Assembly: GCA_033398695.1 (NCBI GenBank)
Contig: CM065811.1
Coordinates: forward strand, 115,429,501-115,493,500
Length of the DNA stretch: 64,000 nt
Origin: Orobanche coerulescens
Taxonomy: Eukaryota > Streptophyta > Magnoliopsida > Lamiales > Orobanchaceae
Reading direction: 5' to 3'
Shown: piece after piece, positions 20,804 through 32,562 of the stretch
Layout: every line of letters starts with the position of its first letter
Position numbering within the stretch: position 1 is the first letter of the stretch
Notes under the pieces: generated by a model
Told to the model about the DNA's origin: nothing
Database searches by the model: none
The model's input: the letters and a program-made list of their open reading frames with translations, nothing else
Translations under genes and position numbers: made by a program

Positions 20804-22209
20804 TGTTGGGGTTGTATACTACAAAGCATACTTTAGGCTTGTATTACCTTATTTCTCTGTAACTACCTATAAGAATATTATTACATTTTGTCAAATCTTC
20901 TGCAAATTAATTCACGTTAAGATTATGCAAATGAATTGTCTATTATTTTACATTGTAGATAATATGGTGTGTTGGTGTCATACGGAAGATCACGTTATGG
21001 GTACCTTATAAAATAATACAATAGTACACAACTTATATAAATTAGATAAATTATGTGAAAAGTTACAGTGCATGCTTGAGATTAGTCCGTCTTAACTATA
21101 TTTACATACGTTGAACTGGATCACCGTGAGATAGATTCTTATGTACTGACTGTAAGAAGAACGTAAATCTCGGATAATTATTATTTTTTAATTCTTTATA
21201 TAATATTAAATTGTGTATTTATAATAATTATTGCTTTGCTTTATCATGGGTAAGAGTCACAATAATTGATTCGTACTTTGGGCAATAATTTATTTATATG
21301 ACAATTAATATTATAAATACAAATCGTGTCCCCACTCATGCGGGTTGATGATGTCCCTTTGAGGAGCTCGAGAATGATTATTATAGTAAACCTTGCAGGT
21401 GGATTTAATTCTGATATAATAATAAGGTCCGAGTGGTACTATTTTGAATAAGCAATAAATTAATTAAAGCTCCCAGTAGCTTAAATTAATTAATAAACAT
21501 TCGATATCTTGAACAAGGGAAATAATATATTTAAATGAGGGGCCTAATTTCGTAAATTGATATTTGGATTGGAAGAATATTAATTCTTTAGTGGATTGAA
21601 TTGATATTAGTAAACTCAATCATATTAAGAAGGTCTTAATATGGAAGGTTGAGGTATACTAGGAATCTAACCTTAATTCTCCTCAAGATTCCTAAAATAG
21701 CCTAAAGCCTATAAATAGGATATATGGGGAGGGGTTCGGCCAATCACAATTTTTGGAGCAAGAAAGTCGATTCTTTTAGTTGTGGTTAATTGTAGATCTT
21801 GACCTAAGCATGTGTTCTACAATTTAGATAACACAATAATTTTTCTAATATACCAAACATATTCATAAAAATAGAGAGACAATTGTGAGTTTCTTGAAAC
21901 ATATTTTCAGCCGATCCATCTTCAAGTCAAGCACAATCTGAGAACTCATTACCCACACAGCATCCGGATTAAAGCGTAGATATACTCTATAATATTTGAA
22001 GGTTCAAAGGCAAATATCCTATGATCTATATTAGGATATTGAATTTCATCAATATTGTTATTAGATAAATAATAATAGTATTTAAATTACTTATAAATCT
22101 TAGTAATTAATTAATTAGAATACCTAAATAGATCTCGTGCTCGTGGAGTAAAACTCTTTATCAAACCATATTACCATACTTCGGTTCCGTTAACACTTTA
22201 CTTCCAACA
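20804..22209 (+). mobile_element. 3' LTR of copia element H (1406 bp)
   Basis: Starts TGTTGGGGTTG and ends TTCCAACA, preceded by the purine tract AAGTGAGAGAT. It carries a TATA-like CCTATAAATAGG near 21708. It matches the left remnant at 18190-19004 over its right half. Confidence 0.85.
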
Positions 22210-22387
22210 ATAAACTCATTATTTGTGTATTATAATTCATTATATTTTAGGATATATGTATATTTCAACCTCAATACATAATCAAAGTTTCAGTAGTCAA
22301 AATTTGATGATCCACTAAAATAAACCACACAAAAATACAAACATATAAAACTCCTGAAAGTAACATATATAAAAGATAGATAATATG
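22210..22387. other. AT-rich spacer
   Basis: 178 bp of AT-rich sequence between the copia LTR and chromovirus G. Nothing recognised. Confidence 0.5.
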
Positions 22388-22697
22388 TGTAACACCCCGA
22401 GGTGTTCGAAATAATTACAGCGCCGTAAACCCTTTATATAAGAATTTAAAAGACTAAATTAAAAGAAATACTGAACAATACGAAAGTACCCCATAGTTTA
22501 GTAATTTAATAACCAGTTTAATCATCCATACAACCCAAAACTGTCCATTATTACAAACTTCTCAAAATCGTCAAACGAACACGCGTACTCGAGTACTAAA
22601 TACCAAATCAGAATACCAAAACAATACAACGGGTAACATTACTGAGCCCCTTCGTCGTCATGTCGGTACTGTGGTTGCTTCCCCTCTCCTCGGCTAC

Positions 22698-23863
22698 CTG
22701 AACATCAAAACTAATGTCCACCCCGTAGGGGTTAGCAAAACGATGCTAGTACAAGTATCATAATATACAAAATCAGATATGCAACAACGATGCATAGCAA
22801 AATATAAAACACGGACTTCCTCTACCAGAATCCAACGATGTGAATCCACATAATTCTATCAACACAACGCAGAGTAATCCAATGATCCAGCGCCCTCAGC
22901 ATAGATCCCAAGATGATCCCGTCGGACCAACACGAGTTGGAAAACCCATCCAACGATCCAGCGCCCTCAGCATAGATCCCAAGATGATTCTATCGGACCA
23001 ACACGAGATGGACAACCAATCCAGCGCGCTCAGCATAGATCACACGATCCCTTTCGGATCAATACAACATATATAATACAACTATGCATACCCATATGCA
23101 AATCAACATGTTCATCAACATGAACAACACATGAATCAATAATCTGAACGACATTATGACAATTCAACTTGGATGGTCTCATGTTCAACAACATGAATGA
23201 CAATATGCTTGATCAAAATCATCAACATTAAACCAATAATCAAATTACGATACTTTCCTCAGAAATGGTAACAAGGATCTATACTACGAATAACCTTCAA
23301 CCCGCTCGAAGAACTCTCACTCGATCAATTCACCAAAATCCAAACCTTCATTGTACAATAACACCAATATAACTAATGGTTCCGGATAATCGTTCTAACA
23401 TCATACGAACATCAAAAGGCATAATCTACCCAATCCTCATAAGCGTACTAAACTTCCCCAAACCATACTGGTTGAATCAACACTACGCTACTCATCCGAA
23501 CCAAAATCTCATAGTATTCCATTCAAGATTAAATACATCTTTCAGTCGGATTCTTCAACTATACCTCATGATAGTTCATCTTACAAGGATCCTAATCATA
23601 CCTATCATAAATCTAATGCAACAAGATTTCGGAAATATCTTGAACAACAACATAAAAACTCATTTACTAGGTTCAACATGATTATCGTCTTCTTCTTCAA
23701 GGAATAACCCTAAGTTCAATCCACTAAGTTCCCCTATATGCGTTGTTCGATCATATTGTACATAAGAACTTGGTAATCTCAGTAATAAACTCAACAACTT
23801 CTATAGCATGTTCATATTTGACAACAAGAAACACGTAATCCAGATTGGTGAATCGCCACATAC
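22698..23863 (-). other. Candidate leader intron inside LTR of G
   Basis: Minus-strand donor GTATAAG|GTATGTGG at 23863 and acceptor GATGTTCAG|GTAGCC at 22698 (1166 bp). Both fit plant consensus and hold the same relative positions as in D and E, although the LTR sequences around them are much diverged. Confidence 0.45.
22887..23055 (-). repeat. Three-copy tandem repeat in LTR of G
   Basis: Units beginning CCAGCG(C/G)CTCAGCATAG at 22887, 22958 and 23021 (71 and 63 bp apart). Position and wording (GATC...CGGACC on this strand) suggest it corresponds to the 76-bp repeat of D and E. It lies inside the candidate intron. Confidence 0.8.
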
Positions 23864-24074
23864 CTTATACGGAAGGAAAATATGAAATCACTTGATGAAC
23901 TCCACGTCGAAGGCTTAAACACCAATCTTCAAAGCTCTTTGCCTTCAATGATTATGTTTAGAGGCTGATATGAAGGTTTAAGATTGAGAGGGTAACTCTC
24001 TAAGTCTCGGAAATCAAGTGTGGGTGGAGACTGAGAAATGAAATGAGGTGCTGTTATATTTATAGAAAATGACT

Positions 24075-24500
24075 ATTAGCACGCGCTACTGCTCCTTTTT
24101 GGCGTGCGCTAACGGGCTACCAGCCCACTGTCTCTATCTGTCCTCGGTCTTATGTACGCTAAATAGCATTTACGTGCACTAAATGCAACAGTTAGCGTAT
24201 GGTAACACCCATCATAGCGTGCGCTATTGGCTTTACGAAAGCTCACTGACCTCATTGTACTAGACTTAGCGTGTGCTAGCATTTCTCTCATAACGTGCGC
24301 TAAGCACCGTTGACTCGACTTTTCCAAAAAGCCGTCCAGGTTCATCCCGACATATCATTATCCAAGATCCATGATCCAATCTCACCTACCACCTGTCTCA
24401 GTCATGTTGACCACGTATAGCGTGCGTTTAGACTCATCTATAGTGTGCGCTAACTCACCTATTTAGCATGCGCTATACTTAAACGTTAGCGTGCGCTAAA
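24075..24500. repeat. Array of AGCGCACGCT-type palindromes in LTR of G
   Basis: About a dozen copies such as TTAGCACGCGCTA, TAGCGTGCGCTA and TTAGCGTGTGCTA, several decayed by C-to-T or G-to-A changes (TAGTGTGCGCTAA). Confidence 0.85.
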
Positions 24501-24659
24501 TGTATATAAGTACGAGAATGAATCAACATCTACAGCATCATATACTCATCGATACTGGATTAAGAAATACGGAGGATTATACTTAGATCAAAATATGACA
24601 TATGTAATGTCACAAGATTCAAATACAGATAAATACACATCAGATATTCGGGTATTACA

Positions 24660-24682
24660 TACTCTCCCTCTAAAAAGAAGTT
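24660..24682 (-). other. Polypurine tract of G
   Basis: The minus strand reads CTTTTTAGAGGGAGAGTA up to the LTR start, matching the tract of D (15909-15925). Confidence 0.75.
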
Positions 24683-24691
24683 TCGTCCTGA

Positions 24692-25615
24692 AACTTAAGA
24701 TGAATACAATTCCAGATATCTAGCCTTCATACCATCCTCCGTCTCCCAAGTGTCCTCTTCGACTCCATGTCGCGACCATTGAACTTTAACCAAGGATATT
24801 GGTTTATTCCTCAATTATTTGACCCGACTCTCGAGTATCTTGATTGGTTTCTCTTCAAACGTGCCATCATTAGCTATCTCAATCTCTTCGAAATCGATGA
24901 CATGACTGGGGTCTGATACATACTTCCATAACTGGGATACATGAAATACATTATGAGCATGACTCAGCGCTGGTGGCAAGGCCAACCTGTACGCCAACTC
25001 TCCAACTCTTTCAAGAATCTCGAATGGTCCGATATATCTCGGACTCAACTTTCCTTTCCTCCCGCAACGAAAAATCCCCTGAGTAGGAGAAACCTTTAAG
25101 AGCACGTGATCCCCAATTTCAAACTCTAACGGGCGACGATGCATATCTGTATAAGACTTCTGTCGACTCTGGGCAGTCAACAGGCTTTCATGAATTAGAG
25201 CTACCTTTTCTTGAGTCTGTACTATCAACTCTGGTTCCGTCCCGATCAAGTCATACAAATATTCCCAACATCGGGATGATCTGCATCTTGTCCCGTATAA
25301 TGCTTCAAACGGTGCCATCTTAATGGACGCATGCCAACTATTGTTGTAGGTGAATTCAATCAGCGACAAATAAACCTCCCAATCAGTCGACCAATCTAAG
25401 GCACAGGCTCTTAGCATATCTTCTACTGTCTGAATAGTCCTTTCGGACTGTCCATCAGTCTGAGGATGATAAGTTGTGCTAAAATTCAGCTCGGTTCCAA
25501 AGGCTTTATAAAATGCCTTCCAAAAGTGTGACACAAAGCGACCATCCCGATCCGAAATAATGGTCTTCGACATACCATGCAATCGGACTATCTTCACAAT
25601 AAACACTCGTGCCAA
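24692..25615 (-). pseudogene. Integrase core, GPY/F module and chromodomain tail of G
   Basis: The first 266 residues are open. They hold the last two catalytic residues (D22 in SDRDGRF and E58 in GQSERT, 35 residues between them), the FEIGDHVLLKVSPT and GKLSPRYIGPFEIL blocks, and PSHVIDFEEIE. A stop just after ILESRVK falls where relatives have Gln, consistent with CAA to TAA. The same frame then continues to the chromodomain core SLVKVQWSRHGVEEDTWE and ends near 24692. Upstream the first catalytic aspartate region is in another frame. Best preserved part of G. Confidence 0.87.
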
Positions 25616-26338
25616 CTTCTATGGTCCCCAAGTGTCCTTAATACCCAGGAAATGAGCCAACTTGGTTAGTCGATCAATTATTACCCAAATCATATTCATC
25701 CCCATTCTGGTCCTTAGCATATTGGTGATAAAGTCCATCGATATATCCTCCCACTTCCACTCAGGAATCGGAGTGGCTTCAACATTCTGGCAGGTCGCTG
25801 ATGTTCAATCTTAACCCGTTGACAAGTTAAACACTTCGAGACGTATTCTGCTACGTCCTTCTTCATATTTCCCCACCAGAAATCCTGCTATAGATCCTTA
25901 TACATCTTACTGGTGCCCGGATGAATAGAATAGGGCGAACTCTGAGCTTCCTTCATGATCGTCTGTTTCAAAGCATCTTCATCGAGGACGTAAAGTCGAC
26001 TCTGGAACCTCAGGACTCCATCATCATATATTACAAATCCCGGGCCTTTCCCTTGTTTACTTTATCATGTAACCGAATAATTAGAGAATCATCCAACTGT
26101 TTAGATTTGATTTCTTCAACTAACGACGAAGTTAATTCCATCACACATAGTTGCCCTTGGACTCCTTGAGACCATAATTAAATTCCTTCACGAATCAATT
26201 CTCGTTGAATGTTGGACTGGGAAGTAATTGTTTCCAACATTCGAATAGAAACAGATTTGCGGCTCAGTGCATCAGCTACCACGTTCGCTTTGCCTGGATG
26301 ATAAAGGATTTCCAGGTCGTAATCTTTGATCAATTCCA
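25616..26338 (-). pseudogene. RNase H end and integrase zinc module of G, frame-broken
   Basis: Minus-strand translation in shifting frames gives [15 protein letters not shown] next to the hAT insertion, the linker before integrase, a zinc module (VKIEHQRP...), and [14 protein letters not shown] with the first catalytic Asp. Stops and at least two indels separate the pieces (for example near 25795 and 25890). The hAT transposon at 26347 cut this RNase H domain in two; the other half lies at 30658-30872. Confidence 0.8.
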
Positions 26339-26346
26339 GCCACCTC
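26339..26346. repeat. Left 8-bp target duplication of the hAT
   Basis: GCCACCTC immediately before the element; the identical octamer follows it at 30650-30657. Eight base pairs is the hallmark length for hAT transposition. Confidence 0.95.
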
Positions 26347-27364
26347 TAGGGCTGCTAGCGGTCCAAGTATACTCGAGAACCGCCCGATAATACCCGGGAC
26401 TGATACTCACCCGAAACGTTAGCGGTCCGGATACTAGTACTGAAGTAAGAACTGAAACCGATAAGGACCGAAACCGGTAACCCGGTAAAAAACCCGGTAT
26501 TTTTTTAATTATTTTTAATTATTTTATATATATCAAATATATCTTTACTTAAGTCATATACCAAACATATGATCCTCACAAACATGTCTTAAGTCCAGCC
26601 GTCTAGGTATAAGAACCCATTTAGGGTTACCTACTTCACTCCTCACTCACTCCGCCGCCTATCTTTTTCCTCTCTCTTGAAATTTCAATCGACACTTTCC
26701 CTTTTCTTCTCCAGATTAATCATATCATGTCTTTATTCTCTCCCACCACCTATTCTTCCTACAGTTCAGATTAAAGGCAGCGCTCCTTTCTTTGCTCGCT
26801 TCAGGCTTCAGCAGATCAGCTCGGCTCCTTCGGCCTTCCTACAGTTCAAAGCTTCTTCGGATTAAAGGTAGCTCTCATCTTATCTTTTCCGATTCAAGTC
26901 CCCACTCCTCATTCGGTCCTCATCTATTTCTCATCTCTCCATCTCACCATTATTTAACCTTGCATGTCCTGTTTTACTTTAATTATCAGATTTTTTTTTA
27001 CTATTTCAATATTAATTCGTTTGTGTATTTTGAATAATTATGCTTAAATTATATTCAGGGTTCATAATTTTATAGATTTTGGTATAAAATTAGGGTTTCT
27101 CATTTTTATGTATTTAAATCAAGTGTTTCTGATTTTTTGAATTTCAATGAAGGTTTCTATTTTTTATGTTTAATGAGGGTTCTAATTTGGGGAAATTATT
27201 AAAAGGAACTAACATGAATTTTTTATTAGAATGTTCATTATGTTTTTTTAATCTATAGTAAGTTAGATTGTATTTTTGAAATCAAAATCAATAGTAAAAC
27301 ATTAATTTAAAATTGTAAATAACATGTTGTAAATTTATTTGATAAATGCTGAATGAATTAAATT

Positions 27365-30236
27365 ATGTCATTTCAAGATTCTTCAGTGACTCATATGGCT
27401 TCAGGAGATTCATTTATGCAAATGGATGATTATGGTGATGATGAGACCATTGATGGACTTGAGATTGGGGAACATATAGATTTGTTTGCTATTGATAGTC
27501 AAATTCAATCTCAAACCGAAACTGGTCAGTCCACGGTAGCTGAGGAAGCCCCATCAAATGTTGGAAAGCAAAAACGCTCTAAGAAATAAATTGTGCATCA
27601 AGAGATGGTTGTTGAATCTCTGCAATGTTACATCAAAAAGTGGAAACGTAAGTATTGCTCGTCCCTATATACATTTGATGGAACTGGTGGCAGTAGCTCT
27701 AATGCTTTAAAACATTTGCACAAATGCTATAAGAGAAAGTTGGCATTGGAAAAAGATGAAAAAGATAATACTGTACAAGCAAAGCTAAATATCAATACCT
27801 TCGGTCGTAATGGTGCTCCAAATCTTGCAAATTGGCAATACAATCATTCTAAGGTAAAAGAGCTTACTGCCCATTTGGTCTTAGGTCATGAATATCCATT
27901 TATGATAATAGAAGGGGATATCTTTAACCGTTTTTTGCAAGAAATATATCCATGGTATAGAAGGATAACACGTCATGCTGTTAAGGCAGAATGTGAACTA
28001 TTTTATACTAATGAAAAAACACGAATGAAAACATTTATGTCTAAAGTGCATAGGATTAGTTTAACAAATGATTTGTGGTTGTCATGGGAGCAAAAAATAG
28101 GTTATATGCTGTAACTTGTCATTTTATAGACTCAAAATGGGAACTTCATAAGAGGGTGTTGTCTTTTATAAATGTACCTCCGCCTCATTCCGGGGAGGTG
28201 CTTTCTAGGGAATTGATTAAGGTCATGGATGATTGGCGCATTAAGGATAAAGCTGTGTCTATTAGTGTCGATAATGCATCTGCCAATGACAATTGTATTG
28301 CCCGATTGAAAGCTGATTTTACTAATAAGAAAAATCTTATGCTGGGTGGCCAATTGTTTCATGTACGTTGTTGTGCACATATCTTGAACTTGTTGGTTCA
28401 AGATGGCCTTGGTGTTATTAAAATAGTGGTAGAAAAAAATCAGATGAGGTGTGAAGTATTTGTTAAACTCTGAGGCTAGATGCAAACAGTTTGGAAAGAT
28501 TGTTAAAGAGTTAGGCCTTGTTGGCAAGATACAAGTTTTAGATACTAAAACACGGTGGAATTAAACTTGGTTAATGTTGTCTACTGCTTGTTTCTATAAG
28601 ACTGTTTGGCCAAGGTATGCGGAGGAGAATACAGCATTTGCTCACTATCTCCCTACTGATATTGATTGGGAGGAGGTTAGTGATATATGCATTTTTTCGG
28701 AGGTTTTTGCTGATGTTACCGAGATTATTAGTGGCAGTTATTATCCCACTGTGAACTTGATTTTGGGCGAGTTGTATAGGGTAAAGGTACTTTTGGATGA
28801 GAGCACTAAGTCAACTGAGAAGCCTCACTTGCAAATAATGGCAACTGAAATGCAAAAGAAATATGACAAATATTGGTCACAAGGACATTTGTTGCTATCT
28901 ATTGGGGCTTTTCTTGATCCAAGGTAACTTCTACTATGCATTTTATATTTTGATATTATGGGATTGTCGGCTGAAATTATAGATATATTGGTTGTTTTAC
29001 TATTGTTGCCTTAAATATGGAAATGCGTAGCCAGTGATGTTTTTATATTCTGAGGCAATTTTAATTGACATTTTATGGGCTGATTCTGTTCAGATGTTGT
29101 GGGATTGTTGGCTGAAATTGTGGATATGTTGGTTGTTTAACTATTGTTGCCTTGAATATAGAAATGCATAGCCTGTGATGTTTTTATATTCTGAGGCAAT
29201 TTTAATTGACATTTTATGGGTTGCTTCTGTTCAGATGTTGTGGGATTGTTGGCTGAAATTATGGGTATGTTGGTTGTTTAACTATTGTTGCCTTGAATAT
29301 AGAAATGCATAGCCTGTGATGTTTTTATATTCTGAGGTAATTTTAATTGACATTTTATGGGCTGTTCTATTATGTTTTGCTTCTAATATGCATTTTATGT
29401 TTTGTTTCTATTCTTAGGTATAAATTGTTCTTTATCTCATGGGTTTATCCTCACTTGTATGGTGGAGCAGCAGATAAATACAAAGATGAGTTAACAAAAA
29501 TCATACAGGACTTATTCTTGGAATGTGAGAAATTGTATAAGAAAGATAATGACTTGCAAGGTTAGTAAACAACATGTGGCTTCAACTAGTTCACGTTCTG
29601 GGTTGGGGAAAAGAATTTTTGAAATGTACGCTGAAAGTGTCGTTGTAGTAGACAAAGCGAAGTCCGATCTTGATTACTATCTTGAAGAAGATATTCTTAG
29701 AATTGGAGAGGAGACCAAGTTTGATGTTCTGCAGTGGTGGAAGGCTCACGAACCAAAGTTCCCTGTTCTTAGTAAGTTGGCTAAGGATGTTCTCTCAATT
29801 CCTATTACAACTGTTGCTTCGGAAGCAACGTTTAGTGCGGGAAAAAGAGTCATTGACCCAAAGAGGGCGTCAATGAAGGTGGAAACCATTGAAATACTAC
29901 TTTGTGGCGGTGATTGGGTAAAAGAGTTATATGGGATCAAGAGAGGGCATGGGAAGCATATTGTAAGTTTTAATTCATTTAATTTTTTTCCCTTTGGTGA
30001 TTGTATATGTTCTGTTGTTACTATTGAGTATTGACAATTGTATTCATTTATTTAGCTTGAAACAGATGAAGAGTATTTGAACTACGACTTTGGGCAGGTA
30101 ATTTATTAAGTCTCATTATTCTGATTTATTGTACCTTTGAACGACTTTGTTGTTTATTTGTTTGTGATACTAACTTTTGAATATTATTTTTTAAATGTAG
30201 TTGGATATCGGAGACACCGCTTCATCAGTCGCTTGA
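27365..30236 (+). pseudogene. hAT transposase (BED finger, hAT dimerisation domain), broken
   Basis: A cut-and-paste transposase gene with four likely exons. Exon 1 (27365-28923) starts MSFQDSSVTH. It has an acidic N-terminus, an in-frame TAA at 27587, a degenerate BED zinc finger (KYC, then HLHKC), and the core motifs SVDNASAND and FHVRCCAHILNLLVQDGL. Frames shift near 28110 and 28440. Exon 2 (29418-29962) resumes YKLFFISW and ends with the dimerisation domain (LSIPITTVASEATFS). A frame shift lies near 29560. Exons 3 (30056-30097) and 4 (30201-30236) encode 14 and 11 residues and end in TGA. All three introns have GT...AG borders and join in frame at the splice sites. At least four lesions make it a pseudogene. 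Confidence 0.88.
28924..29417 (+). repeat. Three-copy 141-bp tandem repeat filling a transposase intron
   Basis: Units containing GGGATTGT(C/T)GGCTGAAATT start at 28960, 29101 and 29242, exactly 141 bp apart. Each also has ACTATTGTTGCCTT and TTCTGAGG(C/T)AATTTTAATT. The array sits between a GT donor after GATCCAAG and an AG acceptor before GTATAAATTG; joining these restores the DPRYKL motif usual in hAT transposases. Confidence 0.88.
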
Positions 30237-30649
30237 GAGCTTATGATGATTGGTGAACTTGCTTATGATCTTTTTGAGCCTATGATGAACATGTTCGGGG
30301 GCTGTTATTTTGAATGTAACTGCAAAGTAGCTATTGAAATTATTTAAAATTTGCCTATCTATTTTGCGTCTATAAAGAATATGTTCTGAAGCTCTAATTT
30401 AGATGTACTTAATTTGTCTATGTATTTTGAAACTTAAGTTAGGCAGGTTATTGAATCCGTCATGAGTAATTTTTCGGTCTGTTTCGGGTAATTAATGAGT
30501 ACACGAACCAGGCCTTATCGGTTCTTACCGGTATCGGGTCTAAAGTACCTGTTAGGCTTACTGGACCGGTTTCGGGTATACCCGGTAACCTTACTGGGTC
30601 TGGCCCGCTAAGCCAATACCCGGACCTAACCGGACCAGTAACACCCCTA

Positions 30650-30657
30650 GCCACCTC
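30650..30657. repeat. Right 8-bp target duplication of the hAT
   Basis: GCCACCTC, identical to 26339-26346. Confidence 0.95.
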
Positions 30658-31442
30658 CTCTGTCTCATGTTTAATTCCTTCTGACTGAAAATATCCTTGA
30701 GACTCTTGTGATCTGTGAAGATCTGACAGCGAATGCTGTATAAATAATGTTGCCAAATCTTCAGGGCAAAGACAACAGCTGCTAACTCTAAATCATGATT
30801 CGGGTAGTTAATCTCATATGGTTTCAACTGTCGAGAGACATAGACAATCACCCTATCCTTCTGCATCAACACTCAACCCAGACCCTGATTTGAAGCATCG
30901 TTGTAAACCATGAACCTATCAGTTCCATCTGGTAGTGCTAGTATTGGCGCCGTTGTCAGTCTTCTCTTAAGTTCATCAAAACTAGTCTGACATATCTCAT
31001 CCCACACGAATTTCTGAGCCTTCTGTAATAGCTGAGTAAGCGGACGAGCAATTTTGGAAAATCCTTCCACAAAACGACGATAATATCCAGCAAGTCCTAA
31101 GGAACTTCGGACTTCCTTCACATTCTTAGGAGATTCCCACTCCAAGATTGCCTCAACTTTCTTCGGGTCTACCTGTACTCCGTCGGTTGATATCAAGTGC
31201 CCAAGTAACATTACTTCCTTAATCCAGAACTCGCATTTGGAAAGTTTCGCATAAAGTGGCTCATCTCTCAAGGTATTCAAAATAATTCGCAAATGTTCTG
31301 CATGGTCTTCTGGATCCTTCGAATAGATCAAGATGTTGTCTATGAAAACAACCACGAATTTATCCAAGTATTCTAAGAATACCCGATTCATCAATTGCAT
31401 AAATACATCCAGAGCATTATTAAGACCAAATGGCATCACCAC
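30658..31442 (-). pseudogene. RT second half and RNase H start of G, catalytic box altered
   Basis: From 31442 the minus strand reads [17 protein letters not shown] and then FIDNILIYS where FIDD is expected: the second of the two catalytic aspartates (residue 36) is Asn, which should abolish polymerase activity. The thumb block FLGHLIS...VDPKKVEAI has become LLGHLIST, and RNase H begins [11 protein letters not shown] (Asp retained, first part YSDAS altered). A stop at about 30873 breaks it; the following 30658-30872 reads [15 protein letters not shown] and [10 protein letters not shown], then meets the hAT. The domain resumes beyond the hAT at 26338. Confidence 0.88.
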
Positions 31443-31446
31443 AAAC

Positions 31447-31941
31447 TCATAGTGCCCGTACCGGGATCTTGAAAGCGGATTTTGGTATATCAGATTCCTT
31501 AATCCTTAACTGATGGTATCCTGATCTCAAATCGATCTTCGAGAATACCATCACCCCCAGCAGTTGATCAAATAAATCATCGATCTGAGGAAATGGGTAT
31601 TTATTCTTGATTGTCATCTTGTTTAGATCCCTGTAATCAATACACAATTGGAGGGATCTGTCTTTCTTTCGAACAAAAAGAACGGGCGCACCCCAAGGAT
31701 AAATGCTAGGTTGAATGTAACCCTTCTGCAACAATTCCTCAAGTTGTTTTTTTAACTCATACATCTTCGTTGGCGCCATACGGTATGGTGCTCTGGAAAT
31801 AGGTGCGGCTCCTAGTTTCAATTCGATATTAAACTCTACAGCTCTACGTGAAGGTAATCCAGGTAGTTCATCAAGGAATACATCTGAGAATTCGTTCACC
31901 ACTGGAATAGACGAGAGCTCTAGTCCATCTTCCTTCTTCAT
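31447..31941 (-). pseudogene. RT first half of G
   Basis: 164 open residues: the linker [18 protein letters not shown], the segment [25 protein letters not shown], the RT fingers ([30 protein letters not shown]) and the first catalytic Asp in [15 protein letters not shown] frame break at about 31445 separates it from the catalytic-box half. The usual gypsy RT layout is otherwise kept. Confidence 0.87.
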
Positions 31942-32136
31942 GGCATAACACCAAAATCCGGTACAGCCCTATTTCAACAATTTATTCGCTTTCGTGGCTT
32001 TGATCACTTTTCCTGAGCTTCCTGGTCTCCATCCTTTGAATAAATGTTCAGATCCGTCATCAGCAATAATAGAGATAACTCTCTTCCGATAATTCAAGAT
32101 AGCCCCATAATGATTGAGCCAATCGTCCCCGAGAAT

Positions 32137-32526
32137 TTAATCGTCACCATGGATGTCGATCACGATAAGATTTGATAGCCAATTCCTCCCTCCTATCGAC
32201 ACAGGAAAATTTCTAGCTTCTTGATTTCCCACAATTCTCTCTCCACTCGGCAGAATCACAACATAAGGTTCACAATCATGTAAACACGAGATTTTCAAAC
32301 ATTTAACACAATTCAATGATATGAAAGAATGCGTAGCTCCTAAATCGAATAAGACACTAACTGGTTGCAAAAGAATCTGAATCATACATGATGCAACATC
32401 AGTGTTCTGATCATCTGACCTTTTCATCTCATAAAGGCGCGGAGTAACGGACCCAGCACTGGATGCTTCCCTCTTTTTGAAATTCTGCTGTTGAAGACCA
32501 CTCTGCTGTGTCAGGTTCACACTCAT
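32137..32526 (-). pseudogene. Protease of G, active site DTG changed to DLG
   Basis: 129 open residues containing PRLYEMKRSDDQN, then the active-site region VSVLFDLGATHSFIS. The catalytic triplet is DLG (D61-L62-G63) instead of DTG, as in A and F (DTGASHSF), so activity is doubtful. It continues through CEPYVVILPSGERI and WLSNLIVIDIHGDD, where the frame is lost; the linker to RT (31942-32136) is frame-broken. Confidence 0.83.
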
Positions 32527-32562
32527 CTCTTTTGGAACATGTACTGAAGTGCGAGCTCCAAA

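Larger units (their letters stand above)
22388..24659 (-). mobile_element. 3' LTR of chromovirus G (family 2, 2272 bp)
   Basis: Plus-strand edges TGTAACACCCC at 22388 and GGGTATTACA at 24659. It contains the AGCGCACGCT-type array (24075-24500), the minus-strand candidate intron (22698-23863) and a three-copy tandem repeat (22887-23055). A polypurine tract follows at 24660. The other LTR is cut at 33971, so the target duplication cannot be tested. Confidence 0.92.
26347..30649 (+). mobile_element. hAT transposon, 4303 bp, inserted in RNase H of G
   Basis: Short imperfect terminal repeats: TAGGGCTGCTAGCGG at the left and, read inward from the right end, TAGGGGTGTTACTGG. Both ends are rich in subterminal CCGGTA/ACCCGG repeats (26440-26500, 30500-30640), the kind of sites hAT transposases bind. 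A perfect 8-bp target duplication flanks it. It carries a four-exon transposase gene on the plus strand, now broken. Its insertion interrupts G, so it is younger than G. Confidence 0.95.
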
